32,294 nucleotides of DNA from Gemmatimonadota bacterium (GTDB taxonomy: Bacteria > Gemmatimonadota > Gemmatimonadetes > Longimicrobiales > Gaopeijiaceae). Of the stretch, positions 15,699-25,786 are shown piece by piece. The stretch is taken from assembly GCA_022822445.1 (NCBI GenBank), contig JAJEBR010000045.1:1-32294 (forward strand). The letters run 5' to 3'. Position 1 is the stretch's first letter. Each line of letters starts with the position of its first letter. A program made the position numbers and the translations under genes. Below the pieces are notes generated by a model. It did not search any database. It saw nothing but the letters and a program-made list of their open reading frames with translations, and was not told the origin of the DNA.

Positions 15699-16576
15699 TG
15701 GTTCCTCTCCAGTCGGACCCGCGTGGATCCGGTTATCGTCACCTCTCCGGACGGCATCGGGGGCGGCATTTCGACCGGCCAGCTTCCGCTCCGGTGGCTT
15801 TCGGCGTAGGCCACCAGGCCCCGCTCGATGTCCCAGAGGATGAGACCCGTTGTCGTGAACCCGAGGGACTGGGTCATCGTCATCCCCATCATCTCCATGC
15901 TGATCTCGCCGGTGGTCTCGCTGTCCGCAGTAATGTGCAGCATCGCGTGTCCGTCCACCACGGTGTCCCCGGCGAGCGTGTACGTGACGACGGTCGTGGT
16001 CGCCGACTCCACCCCATCGGCGTCCACCTCCTGCGCCAACGTATCCACCCAGGCGTCGCCGGGGCGCACAACCTGGTCGGGCAGCCGCGGGAGGATCTCC
16101 GTTGCGATGGATGAAACGTCCGTGAGCGACATTCCCGGGCCAATGCCCGACAGCTCCGGCATTCCAGCGAACTCCGGAGAAGAGATGATCTCCTGCTCGC
16201 CCTTCCTGCTCAACAGAAGCTCGTAGCTCCCGCTGATGACGGACTCGTCGAGGCTCGTGTTCCCGATCATCTCGTTCTCGGCGGACACGTCCAGCTCCTC
16301 GATGGTGCCGGTCACGCGGACGCCTTCCTGATCCTGCGCGAATTCCAGGCCCAGCGTAATGACCGAGTGTACCCCGAAAGAGATGTCCATTCCGGCCATT
16401 CCGGTCGAGGTCACCATGGAGTCCACGAGCTGGTAGGTCGCGTTCGGCGGCGACGGTACGGCGTACGCCAGCGGGCCGGTCGGGGATGGACCGCCGGGGC
16501 CCGCGCAGCTGGCGGTGGCCATGGTGGTCACGGCGGCAATGGCCGTGATGATGGACGGCAAGTGCTTCCTGGTCAT
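15695..16576 (-). CDS. Lipoprotein of unknown function, paralogue B
   Basis: A 293-residue probable lipoprotein with the signal ending MATASC at Cys24 and a Gly/Pro-rich linker. Like paralogue A it has an AYAVPSPPNATYQLVDSMV opening, a central GDAWVDTLAQEVD segment (A has GGTWVDTVTWAVE), VTYTLAGDTVVDGHAML, and GLILWDIERGLVAY before a beta end. The conserved GDT and W-D-xER motifs suggest one domain with a shared role, possibly binding a hydrophobic ligand, but this is speculation. I chose the ATG at 16576, with GAGAGAG just upstream on the minus strand, over one at 16624 because it starts a canonical signal peptide. It begins ten bases after the CDGSH gene stop, so it is in the same operon. 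Confidence 0.75.
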   Translation of the reverse strand: MTRKHLPSIITAIAAVTTMATASCAGPGGPSPTGPLAYAVPSPPNATYQLVDSMVTSTGMAGMDISFGVHSVITLGLEFAQDQEGVRVTGTIEELDVSAENEMIGNTSLDESVISGSYELLLSRKGEQEIISSPEFAGMPELSGIGPGMSLTDVSSIATEILPRLPDQVVRPGDAWVDTLAQEVDADGVESATTTVVTYTLAGDTVVDGHAMLHITADSETTGEISMEMMGMTMTQSLGFTTTGLILWDIERGLVAYAESHRSGSWPVEMPPPMPSGEVTITGSTRVRLERNQ

Positions 16577-16586
16577 GGATACTCTC

Positions 16587-17063
16587 TCAGCTGGCTTCAA
16601 ATCCCGTATTCTTGTGGGTACCATCGCAGAACGGCTTCGTCGACGACGCGCCGCAGCGGCAGAGCGCGCCCTTCGTCCCCTGCGACTTCGCGCCGTCCGA
16701 CGCCGCGACAGTCAGCGGCCCGCGCACCAGCAGCGGTCCGTTGGCCGCGCAGACGATGACGACGGCGTCTCCCGGCACGGCCTCCTCGCTGCCCGGCACC
16801 AGCCGTCCGCCCTGGATTGTCCCCGGATCGTCGAACCCCACCCGGCGGTGCGATCCGTCGCAGAAGGGCTTGTTGCGCGAATGGCCGCACCGGCACAGCG
16901 CCACGTCACCCGTGTCGGCCACGACCTCGCCGGCGACCTCGACCCGGATCCGGCCGGTCAGGCACAGGGGGCCGCTCGGCGGCACCTCGGCCACATTGCC
17001 GGCGGGAGCCACCGGCGCGTCGCCCGCGGCACCGTTCGCACCTGCCGTCCGCTCGTCACTCAT
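16587..17063 (-). CDS. Double CDGSH-type iron-sulfur protein
   Basis: A 158-residue protein with two CDGSH iron-sulfur motifs, CRCGHSRNKPFCDGSH at about 57-72 and CRCGASSTKPFCDGTH at about 137-152. Each provides three cysteines and one histidine, so each can hold a 2Fe-2S cluster as in mitoNEET-type proteins. A hydrophobic beta-strand region (DAVVIVCAANGPLLVRG) lies between them. The first ~30 residues are Ala/Gly-rich and probably disordered. The ATG at 17063 has GGAG six bases upstream. It follows the ETF-QO gene by 27 bases, so a redox role linked to that enzyme, as electron carrier or cluster donor, is plausible from context. Confidence 0.92.
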   Translation of the reverse strand: MSDERTAGANGAAGDAPVAPAGNVAEVPPSGPLCLTGRIRVEVAGEVVADTGDVALCRCGHSRNKPFCDGSHRRVGFDDPGTIQGGRLVPGSEEAVPGDAVVIVCAANGPLLVRGPLTVAASDGAKSQGTKGALCRCGASSTKPFCDGTHKNTGFEAS

Positions 17064-17090
17064 TCTCGTCTCCGTAGTCCTTCATCCGCG

Positions 17091-18902
17091 TCACATCCGC
17101 CGGTACCGGGGGCCGCTGCCGCCCTCGCGCGGGGACCACCGCGGCCCGAGCACGTCGGTTGCCTTGCAGTCCACGCAGTTGGGCGCGTTGACGCGCAGGC
17201 GGTCTCCGTCGCGCTCGTACACCCCGGCCGGGCACAGGTGAACGTACATCTCCGCGACCTCCTCCGACACATCTTCGCCCACGGCCAGGTGCGAAGGGAT
17301 GTCGTCACGGGTCTGGTTTCCGCTCTTGAAGACGGCGTCGACCTTGGAGACGGCGAGGGGGCCGTCCGCCCGGCGCACTGCGTTCACGGCTCCCGCGGCC
17401 CCGGCTCCTGCGCCCCGGGCCCCGGCGTCCGGCGAGCCCCCTGGTTCTCCGTCCGCCCCTGGCGGCGGCGCCAGCCACTTCGGCTCCGCCGCATCCGTCT
17501 CCGTCGCGATCCGTCCGCCGGGCAGGCGCCCTCCCGTCACCGTCGCCAGGCTCGCCTTCACGCCGCCGCGGAAAAACCCGCTCTTGAACGCGAGGCGCAT
17601 GTTGCGGTTGCGCTTCAGGTCGCCGACCACGTACGAGCGGTCCGCCGCCTCGGTGTAGGACGCGAGGCCCGCCTCCGACACGTCGTCCGCCTTGAGCGCG
17701 GCATGGATCGCGCGCGCGGCCAGGATCCCGGAGTGCATCGCATAGTGGATCCCCTTCAGCGACGCCACGTCCACGTAGCCGGCCGCGTCGCCGACGATGC
17801 AGATCCCGCCCCCGTGCCGGCGCGCGGGCAGGGAGTGGTAACCGCCTTCCGGGATCGTCTTGGCGCCCCATTCGAGCATCTCGCCGTCCTGGAGGATGCC
17901 GCGGAAGAGCGGATGGTGCTTGACGCGCTGCAGCAGGCCGTGCACGTCGAGCCGCGCGTCCCGGTAGTCGAGGCTGACGACCAGGCCCAGCGCGACCAGG
18001 TCGTCCGCGAGCGGATACGCGAAGGTGCCGCCGAAGCCGTCCTTCATCAGCGGCCAGCCCACCGTGTGGATGATCCGGTCCAGCGGCCTGCGGACTTCCC
18101 ACAGTTCCTTGACGCCCAGCGAATGGATCTGCGGGTTGGCCGACCCGATCCGCTGCCAGTCCAGGTAGGCCTGGGTGAGGGCGCCGCGCGTTCCCTCGGA
18201 AAGCACGGTCACGCGCGCGGTCACATCCACCGGCGGCATGTAGTTGGGCCCGCCCGGCTCCCCTTCGCGGTTGAGGCCGCGCGGGGCCGTCCGCACGCCG
18301 ATGACGTCGTCACCGTCCACGAGGAGGCCGTCGGCGGGGAAGCCCGGCAGGATCATCACTCCCGCCTCTTCGGCGCGCTCGCCGAGCCAGCGCACGATTT
18401 CGCAGATCGAGGCGATGTGGTTGCCGTGGTTGCGCATCGTCGGGGGCGCGGGGATGCGGATCGCCCTCCGCGCCGTCATCAGGTACACCGCTTCACGGCC
18501 CACCGGGCGACGCAATGGCAGTTCGGGAACCTCCATCCCCGGGAAGAGCTCCCGAAACGCCCGCGGGTTGACGACCGCGCCCGACAGGTTGTGGTCCCCC
18601 AGCCCTTCGGCCTTCTCCAGCACCCCGATCTCGAGGTCGCCGACGCCATCGCCCGCCTGGTTCCCCTCCGCCACCAGCCGGGCCAGTTCGATCGCTCCGG
18701 CGAGCCCGGCCGGCCCCGCACCCACGAAGGCGACGTCGAGCGGCACGGCCTCGGCGTCCGGCGGCTCGCGCAGGATGAGGCTGTCCATCGGCAGCGCCGG
18801 CTGGTGCCGGGCGGGTTCAATGCGGCGCCGGGCGCGGTCGGGGCCATGTCGGCCGGCCACGCTCCGGTCTCGGGCTTCGGGAATGCGGTTCGGTGGTTTC
18901 AT
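17091..18902 (-). CDS. Electron-transfer flavoprotein-ubiquinone oxidoreductase (ETF-QO / FixC-like) with an altered cluster motif
   Basis: A 603-residue flavoprotein that would pass electrons from electron-transfer flavoprotein to quinone at the membrane. The FAD-binding GAGPAG motif is at 61-66, GLGDHNLSGAVV at about 104-115 matches the family, and GDAAGYVDVASLKG is the second FAD motif. The ferredoxin-like C-terminus keeps CPAGVYE (Cys557) and NCVDC (Cys576, Cys579), but the fourth cluster ligand, normally in CKTCD, is CKATD, so Thr582 replaces Cys. A Gly/Ala-rich insertion precedes this domain. The ATG at 18902 gives an extra ~40 residues; an internal ATG at 18788 is the alternative. The divergent MoxR gene starts only 18 bases away, so promoters must overlap coding DNA. 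Confidence 0.85.
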   Translation of the reverse strand: MKPPNRIPEARDRSVAGRHGPDRARRRIEPARHQPALPMDSLILREPPDAEAVPLDVAFVGAGPAGLAGAIELARLVAEGNQAGDGVGDLEIGVLEKAEGLGDHNLSGAVVNPRAFRELFPGMEVPELPLRRPVGREAVYLMTARRAIRIPAPPTMRNHGNHIASICEIVRWLGERAEEAGVMILPGFPADGLLVDGDDVIGVRTAPRGLNREGEPGGPNYMPPVDVTARVTVLSEGTRGALTQAYLDWQRIGSANPQIHSLGVKELWEVRRPLDRIIHTVGWPLMKDGFGGTFAYPLADDLVALGLVVSLDYRDARLDVHGLLQRVKHHPLFRGILQDGEMLEWGAKTIPEGGYHSLPARRHGGGICIVGDAAGYVDVASLKGIHYAMHSGILAARAIHAALKADDVSEAGLASYTEAADRSYVVGDLKRNRNMRLAFKSGFFRGGVKASLATVTGGRLPGGRIATETDAAEPKWLAPPPGADGEPGGSPDAGARGAGAGAAGAVNAVRRADGPLAVSKVDAVFKSGNQTRDDIPSHLAVGEDVSEEVAEMYVHLCPAGVYERDGDRLRVNAPNCVDCKATDVLGPRWSPREGGSGPRYRRM

Positions 18903-18920
18903 CGGTGTTAACTTACCCCC

Positions 18921-20431
<1,511 letters not shown>

Positions 20432-20435
<4 letters not shown>

Positions 20436-21745
20436 CCGGGCCGGACGCCAGGGCCGGCGCCTGAGCGGTCTCCCGCGCGCTCGAGCCAGCGGGTGAGGAG
20501 CGCGGCGATCTTCTGTTGGGCGACGGGGAGGGCCCAGTTGTCGAGCTCGGTGGGGTGGAGCCAGGTGTGGGGGGCGGGCGGGGGGTGGGGTTCGCCGGCC
20601 GGGGGGCGCGCGGGCGCTTCCATGTCGCGGTGGGATGCAGGGTTGCCTCCAGGGCATGGGGGATTGCCTTCAGGGCATGGCGGATTGCCTCCAGGGAGGG
20701 GAAATGTGCTCCCGTGGGATGGGCGGTCATCCCACCGCGTTGGGCGGGGGACCCGGATGATGACGGGCCGATAGGAGGCGCGCAGGTGTGTGAAGGCGTG
20801 GTGGATGGTGGGCAGGGATTGTGCCGGGCCGAGGGCGGAGGCGGGGAGGGGGTGGGGGCCGTGGGCGCGGAGATGTTCCCGGGCGACGCGCAGCGCGGCC
20901 TCGGTCACCCCCGCCCCACCCCCCACCACCTCGCACGGGAACTCCCACATCCTGGCAAGCAGTCCCTCCGGCGGCCGCCTCACCACCATCGTCCTCCCGG
21001 CTTCGTCCACCATCACCGCCACCGCGTACTCCACCCGGCGCACACCCCCCCGCCGCCCCCGCGCGGGACGCTCCCCGACCGTCCCCGCCATCCGCGCGCG
21101 GCACCATCGCGCAACCGGGCACTCCGCGCAGCGAGGCGCCCGGGGCGTGCACACCGTCGCCCCCAGCTCCATCATCGCCTCGTTGAAGTCGCCCGGGCGC
21201 TGCGGGTCGAGCAGTCGCGCGGCTTCCTGCCGGAGCCGTCCCGCGGCGGGCCGTTCCAGGTCCAGCAGCCGCGCCAGCACCCGCCGCACATTTCCGTCCA
21301 CCGCGGGAACCGCCCGGCCGAAAGCGATGCTGGCCACCGCCCCGGCCGTGTATTCGCCCACCCCCGGCAGCGTCCTCAGCTCGTCGGGGTCCTCCGGCAG
21401 CCGTCCCCCGTACCGCTCCCGCACCATCCGCGCGGCCCGGTGAAGATTCCGGGCCCGCGAGTAGTACCCCAGCCCCTTCCACTGAAGGATCACGTCGTCG
21501 ACATCGGCGCCCGCCAGCGCGTCGAAGTCCGGAAACCGCCGCATCCAGCGCTCGTAGTATGGAATCACCGTCTCCACCCGCGTCTGCTGCAGCATGAACT
21601 CCGACACCATCACCCGGTACGGCGTCCGCCCGATCCGCCATGGCAGCGCCCGGCGGTTCGCGTCGAAGTGGGCCAGCAGGGCCGCGCGGCAATCTGCGGC
21701 CTCCGCGCCCGCCACGCCCTCCGGGTCACCGGACCTCCCTGTCAT
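20432..21745 (-). CDS. mutY: A/G-specific adenine glycosylase MutY
   Basis: A 437-residue base-excision repair enzyme that removes adenine mispaired with 8-oxoguanine. The catalytic glutamate is in SEFMLQQT (Glu49). The helix-hairpin-helix LPGVGEYTAGAV is at 126-137 and the catalytic Asp is in VDGNVRR (Asp150). The 4Fe-4S ligands are Cys199, 206, 209 and 215 with C-x6-C-x2-C-x5-C spacing. The Nudix-like C-terminal domain (from ~238) is interrupted at about 334-393 by a Pro/Gly-rich insert containing a 7-residue repeat (EGNPPCP), after which it resumes with HTWLHPTELDNWALP. The ATG at 21745 is the only start that leaves a sensible N-terminus. It is transcribed antisense between the MoxR and VWA genes. 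Confidence 0.95.
20641..20700 (+). repeat. 21-base tandem repeat inside mutY, three units
   Basis: TTGCC cores occur at 20643, 20664 and 20685, exactly 21 bases apart, in units of the form GGATTGCCTYCAGGGCATGG. On the minus strand this encodes a repeated heptapeptide in the insert of the MutY C-terminal domain. The period is a multiple of three, so copy changes keep the frame. Confidence 0.9.
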
Positions 21746-21778
21746 GGCATCCCGCCCCCGCCGCGGATAATCTTCATC

Positions 21779-23068
21779 ATGCGCTTCACCACCTATACCA
21801 AGTACCGGAAGGGCTGGCTCGACCTCCTCAATCTGGCGAGCCTCGTCGAGGCGCTCTCCGACTTCCTCATGGACGGCGGCTTCGCCGGGGGTCCGCACTT
21901 CCACCCCTACTGGGGCTGGTCCGGGATTCAGGATACGGCGTCCGTCGACGCGTTGAAACAGGCGATCCTCCGCGCGCTCCTCGACAGCGGCCAGCTGACC
22001 TCGGATATGGTCAGGGAGCTGCGGGGCGAGGGCCCGGGCAACCCGGAGCTCCAGCGGGAGATCGCCGAGCTGCTCGACGAGATCGTTCGGAAGATGGCCG
22101 AGGAGGGCTACATCTCTCTGGATGGGCAGCCCACCGGGGCGAGCGGGGGCGCCACCGGCGAGGTCACCGGGGGCGGACATATCGACGACGCCCGCGAGGC
22201 CGCAGGCCAGGTCCAGTTCGATCTCACGCGGCAGGGTCTCGACTTCCTGGGGTACCGGGCACTCCGGAACCTGCTGGGTTCGCTCGGCCGTTCCAGCATC
22301 GGTTCGCACGACACCCGCGAGTACGCCACCGGGGTGGAGGCGGACGCCGGCAGCAAGCCGTACGAGTTCGGCGACACCCTCAACCTGGACATCCCCCGGA
22401 CGCTGAAGAACGCGATCGCGCGGGAGGGGCTTCGCGTCCCCATCGGTCTCGACTACCGCGACCTGGCGGTCCACCAGACCGACTACCGGTCGTCGTGCGC
22501 GACGGTGCTCATGCTGGACATCTCACACTCGATGATCCTCTACGGCGAGGACCGGTTCTCCCCCGCCAAGAGGGTGGCGCTGGCGCTTTCGCATCTCATC
22601 CGCACCGAGTTTCCCGGCGATTCGCTGCGCGTCGTGACCTTCGGGGACCGCGCGGAGGAGATCCCGGTGGCCCGGCTGGGGAAGGCGCAGGTCGGCCCCT
22701 TCCACACGAACACAGCCGAGGGGCTGGAGGTCGCCCGGCGCCTGCTCAAGGCGCAGAAGAAGGACATGCGCCAGATCATCATGATCACCGACGGGAAGCC
22801 GAGCGCGATCACGCTGAAGGGCGGGCGGATCTACAAGAATTCGGGCGGGCTGGACCGCCGCATCCTGCGCGCGACCTACCGCGAGGCCTCCGCCTGCCGC
22901 CGCGCGGGCATCCCCATCAACACCTTCATGCTGGCGAACGACGCCTACCTGGTCCGCTTCGTCCGCCAGCTGACGAAGATCGCCCGGGGGAAGGCCTATT
23001 TCACCTCGACGATGACGCTGGGACAGTTCATCATGCTGGACTTCCTGCAACGCAAACGCGCGGCCTGA
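21779..23068 (+). CDS. VWA-domain protein, partner of the MoxR-like ATPase
   Basis: A 429-residue protein with a C-terminal von Willebrand factor A domain (about 238-429). The MIDAS metal site is complete: DISHS at 247-251, a Thr in HTNTAEG near 310-312, and TDG at 337-339. It thus resembles ChlD/BatA-like partners of MoxR ATPases. The N-terminal half is helical (SLVEALSDFLMDGGF, then a Gly-rich linker at ~119-133). The ATG at 21779 begins MRFTTYTKYRKGW, a natural N-terminus; the frame stays open upstream only because it is antisense to mutY. The pair is probably a metal-insertion or complex-maturation chaperone. Its starts are 33 bases from mutY's start, in divergent orientation. Confidence 0.88.
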   Translation: MRFTTYTKYRKGWLDLLNLASLVEALSDFLMDGGFAGGPHFHPYWGWSGIQDTASVDALKQAILRALLDSGQLTSDMVRELRGEGPGNPELQREIAELLDEIVRKMAEEGYISLDGQPTGASGGATGEVTGGGHIDDAREAAGQVQFDLTRQGLDFLGYRALRNLLGSLGRSSIGSHDTREYATGVEADAGSKPYEFGDTLNLDIPRTLKNAIAREGLRVPIGLDYRDLAVHQTDYRSSCATVLMLDISHSMILYGEDRFSPAKRVALALSHLIRTEFPGDSLRVVTFGDRAEEIPVARLGKAQVGPFHTNTAEGLEVARRLLKAQKKDMRQIIMITDGKPSAITLKGGRIYKNSGGLDRRILRATYREASACRRAGIPINTFMLANDAYLVRFVRQLTKIARGKAYFTSTMTLGQFIMLDFLQRKRAA

Positions 23069-23079
23069 ATCCGCCGGCG

Positions 23080-24441
23080 CTACGCCACTCCCTCGAACGC
23101 CTCCGGATTGACCGCCGCGGCCCGCTCAGCCCGCAGCTCCGGCATCACCGCCCGCTGTGCACGCTGCACCAGGAACACCCCCTCGACCGTGAGCCCGAAG
23201 ACGGCCAGCCCCACGCCGAGCACCGCGCCCCCGATCGCCGCGTCGTGCAGGAAGAGGGCGGCCGCGACGATGGCGACGACCCGCAGCAACGCCCCCGTCC
23301 CGACCACCACCGGCCGGCCCGATCGGACGAACAGCCCCTGGTAGTACTGGCGGATCCCGTAGAGGAGCGGATAGGCGGCCGCGATCGGCAGCGCCGGTCC
23401 CGCGATCCCCAGCAGCCCCTCCTCGAGCGCGAAGAGGAAGCGGAGGATGGGTTCGCGGAGCGCGGGGATCGACAGCACCAGGAGGAGCGCCATCATCGCG
23501 AAGGCGGCGAGCGCGCCCCAGCCCCGCACCCGCCGGTGCGTCTCCGAGCACTTGACGAGCGCGATGCTCGCGTGCTGCAGCTGTCCCACGGGCGCCGCGA
23601 TGAACCAGGCCACGGCCTCGACGACCGCGAAGGCGGCTATCGCGCGGTCCGGGTCCGCCGTGCGCGCGAGCACCGCGGTGACGATCAGCGGCGTCGCCCA
23701 CCACAGCAGCACGTTGAGCATGAGTGGTGCCGAGAAGCGGGCGACGTTCTCGCTGTCGACATCGCAGTCGTCCTGTTCGAGCTGAAGTTCGGGGGTGCGC
23801 GCCCACATCACGACGGCCATCTCGACGACCATCCCGGCGGTGAAGGCCGCGGCCCCCAGCCAGGCGCCGCCTCCGGTCGCCAGCAGACTGAAGGCGACGA
23901 CGGCGAGGATTGCGGTCCTCCCGCCCGTGGCCCCGGCGATGGGGACGGTCCGGTGTCCCGCCACCAGCCGCCCCTGGTGGGCCGCGCGCACCGCGGTCAG
24001 GAAGGGGACCGGCCACAGCCATTGCATCGCCTGCACGGACTCGCCGAGGACCTCGGCGCTGACGCCGATGAGCCGCGCGAAGACGAGGTCGCCGGCTGCC
24101 GTGTAGGCGATCAGCGCCCCGATCAGCGACAGGAGCGCGCCGGTGAGGTAGGCGAAGCGCGTGACCGGCGAGAAGGAGCCACCGGCGAGGAGGCGCGCGG
24201 CCGCAACCTGCTGCACGACGAGAAGGGGCGCATAGAGGACGCCGCAGACCGCGAAGGCGGCCTGGTAGCCGGCGAGCGCCGTCACCGGATCGACGGAGCG
24301 GGCCAGCGCCGCCGCCAGGATCGGGTTGGTGGCGGTGAGAAGGAGGCTGGTTGCCGCGAGCGGTGAATAGAAACGGGCAAATCCGCCCGCCGTGACGAGG
24401 GACTCGCCGTCGTTCACCGGGTGCAGGCCCGCGTCGGACAC
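23080..24441 (-). CDS. Multi-pass membrane transporter, MOP/ANK-like
   Basis: A membrane protein of about 450 residues with roughly 11-12 hydrophobic helices and few charged loops. The two-fold layout, in which ARFYSPLAATSLLLTATNP is echoed in the second half by ARFSAPLMLNVLLWWATP, resembles MOP-superfamily exporters (MATE, polysaccharide flippases) and especially ANK-like proteins. The substrate cannot be read from the sequence. The start is uncertain: GTG at 24441 or at 24417, with no clear ribosome-binding site. A TTGACA hexamer on the minus strand at 24516-24511 could be its -35, though no good -10 follows. It is convergent with the VWA gene, 11 bases between stops. Confidence 0.65.
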   Translation of the reverse strand: MSDAGLHPVNDGESLVTAGGFARFYSPLAATSLLLTATNPILAAALARSVDPVTALAGYQAAFAVCGVLYAPLLVVQQVAAARLLAGGSFSPVTRFAYLTGALLSLIGALIAYTAAGDLVFARLIGVSAEVLGESVQAMQWLWPVPFLTAVRAAHQGRLVAGHRTVPIAGATGGRTAILAVVAFSLLATGGGAWLGAAAFTAGMVVEMAVVMWARTPELQLEQDDCDVDSENVARFSAPLMLNVLLWWATPLIVTAVLARTADPDRAIAAFAVVEAVAWFIAAPVGQLQHASIALVKCSETHRRVRGWGALAAFAMMALLLVLSIPALREPILRFLFALEEGLLGIAGPALPIAAAYPLLYGIRQYYQGLFVRSGRPVVVGTGALLRVVAIVAAALFLHDAAIGGAVLGVGLAVFGLTVEGVFLVQRAQRAVMPELRAERAAAVNPEAFEGVA

Positions 24442-24565
24442 ATGGCGCCACCGCAGGCCCCGCCCACTCCGGGCACTGGCCAAACAGTCTGGAATGTGGA
24501 GTTTACCATATGTCAACCCGGCTTTACAGCGTCCGCTCGCCAACCTTTCCGAAGACCCGAAAACA

Positions 24566-25429
24566 ATGCCCAGCCAAGGGATTCCATACTACACCGTCGA
24601 CGCCTTCACCGACACCCCGTTTACCGGCAACCCCGCAGCGGTCTGCCTGGACATCGACGACCAGCCCGACGAAGCCATGACCCGGATCGCGCGCGAGATG
24701 AATCTGTCGGAAACCGCCTTTGTCTACCGGGCCGGCGTCGACGGCGTCCGCCGCCTCCGCTGGTTCACGCCGACGGTCGAGGTCCCCCTCTGCGGCCACG
24801 CCACCCTGGCGACCGCACACGTCCTGCTGCGCGAGCTGGGGACCCACGGCCCGATTCGCTTCTCATCGCTCTCGGGTCCCCTGACCGTTCACGCCGAAGA
24901 CGATCGCCTGCGGATGGACTTCCCCTCGAATCCGCCAGTCGAAGCGCCGATGCCCGCGGGACTCGCGGAAGCCTTACGGATCGGCCCCTCCTCGCGCCGC
25001 CACCGCTCCCCCCTCTTCGCCGCCTCCGGCAAGGTCGCGCTCGTTGTGCTCGCCTCCGAGGATGACGTGCTCGCGACCGGGCCCGACTTCGGCGCGCTCG
25101 GCAGGGTGGCGCTGCCCGGCGGCCTGATGGGCGTCGCGGTGACCGCCCCGGGCGCCAACCCCGCCGTCGACTTCGTGTCGCGGTTTTTCGCTCCCTGGGT
25201 CGGCGTCGACGAAGATCCCGTCACGGGCGTGGCCCACACCACCCTGACGCCGTACTGGGCGGCCCGCCTCGGGAAGGTGGAGATGTCGGCCCGGCAGCGG
25301 TCGGCCCGGAGCGGCGCGCTCACGGTCCGCGACCGCGGCGATCGCGTCGAGCTGATTGGCCACGCGGTCACGGTGGCCGAGGGGCGGATCAGAGTCCCGA
25401 AACGTCGATCGACTCGTCGATCAGCATGA
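24566..25429 (+). CDS. PhzF-family isomerase/epimerase
   Basis: A 287-residue PhzF-family protein, a two-domain fold related to diaminopimelate epimerase. Characteristic segments are YTVDAFTDTPFTGNPAAVC near the start, NLSETAFV with the catalytic-type Glu49, PLCGHATLATAH around 75-86, and DEDPVTGVAHTTL near 218-230. In phenazine producers PhzF isomerises trans-2,3-dihydro-3-hydroxyanthranilate, but most homologues have unknown substrates and no phenazine genes are nearby. The ATG at 24566 gives a standard length; the frame extends upstream without a good start. The last 41 bases overlap the end of the convergent Trm112-like gene. Confidence 0.9.
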   Translation: MPSQGIPYYTVDAFTDTPFTGNPAAVCLDIDDQPDEAMTRIAREMNLSETAFVYRAGVDGVRRLRWFTPTVEVPLCGHATLATAHVLLRELGTHGPIRFSSLSGPLTVHAEDDRLRMDFPSNPPVEAPMPAGLAEALRIGPSSRRHRSPLFAASGKVALVVLASEDDVLATGPDFGALGRVALPGGLMGVAVTAPGANPAVDFVSRFFAPWVGVDEDPVTGVAHTTLTPYWAARLGKVEMSARQRSARSGALTVRDRGDRVELIGHAVTVAEGRIRVPKRRSTRRSA

Positions 25430-25646
25430 TCGGGATCCCCTCCCGGATCGGGTAGAGGATCCGGCCGTCCTCCCTCAGCAGACCTTCGGTGACGGGGGTG
25501 GCCACCGGATCTCCTCCCAGTGTGGCCGCGGTGCCCGCCGCGATTGCCGCGTTGAGCCGCTCCAGCACCCCGGCGTCCGCCAGCGCCACGGGCTGCCTGC
25601 TTTCGGGGCACACCAGGATCTCGAGGAGTTGCGGATCGATGGTCAC
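25389..25646 (-). CDS. Trm112-like small protein
   Basis: An 85-residue protein of the Trm112/UPF0434 type: DPQLLEILVCPESRQPV at the N-terminus and EDGRILYPIREGIPIML at the C-terminus are the family signature. Of the usual zinc-binding cysteines only Cys in LVCP remains, as in many bacterial members. The family partners methyltransferases in eukaryotes and archaea; the bacterial role is not established. The GTG at 25646 has GAGGA at the right distance, which I prefer over the ATG at 25676. A middle insert (AALAAGTAATLGGD-like region) makes it longer than the ~60-residue form. Its 3' end overlaps phzF-like coding DNA on the other strand by 41 bases. Confidence 0.85.
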   Translation of the reverse strand: MTIDPQLLEILVCPESRQPVALADAGVLERLNAAIAAGTAATLGGDPVATPVTEGLLREDGRILYPIREGIPIMLIDESIDVSGL

Positions 25647-25786
25647 GGTAGTCCTCTTGGCTGTGGGGCAACGCACGGCGCACGGCCGTCAGGCGCGCGG
25701 AGACGGTGCGAGCCGCACGCTCCGCACAGTAAACTACTGGAGCGACCGATCGCACGGGAAGGCAAGGTAACCGAGGAATGAACGAG

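Noticed and set aside
16515-18911. Open plus-strand frame of ~800 codons over the ETF-QO and CDGSH genes
   Set aside because: Antisense shadow; the minus strand has unmistakable FAD and CDGSH motifs.
20516-21778. Upstream continuation of the VWA protein frame
   Set aside because: It is antisense to mutY, and the natural N-terminus starts at 21779.
24488-24516. Promoter on the minus strand from TTGACA at 24516-24511
   Set aside because: No acceptable -10 box at 16-18 bases; kept only as a remark for the membrane transporter.
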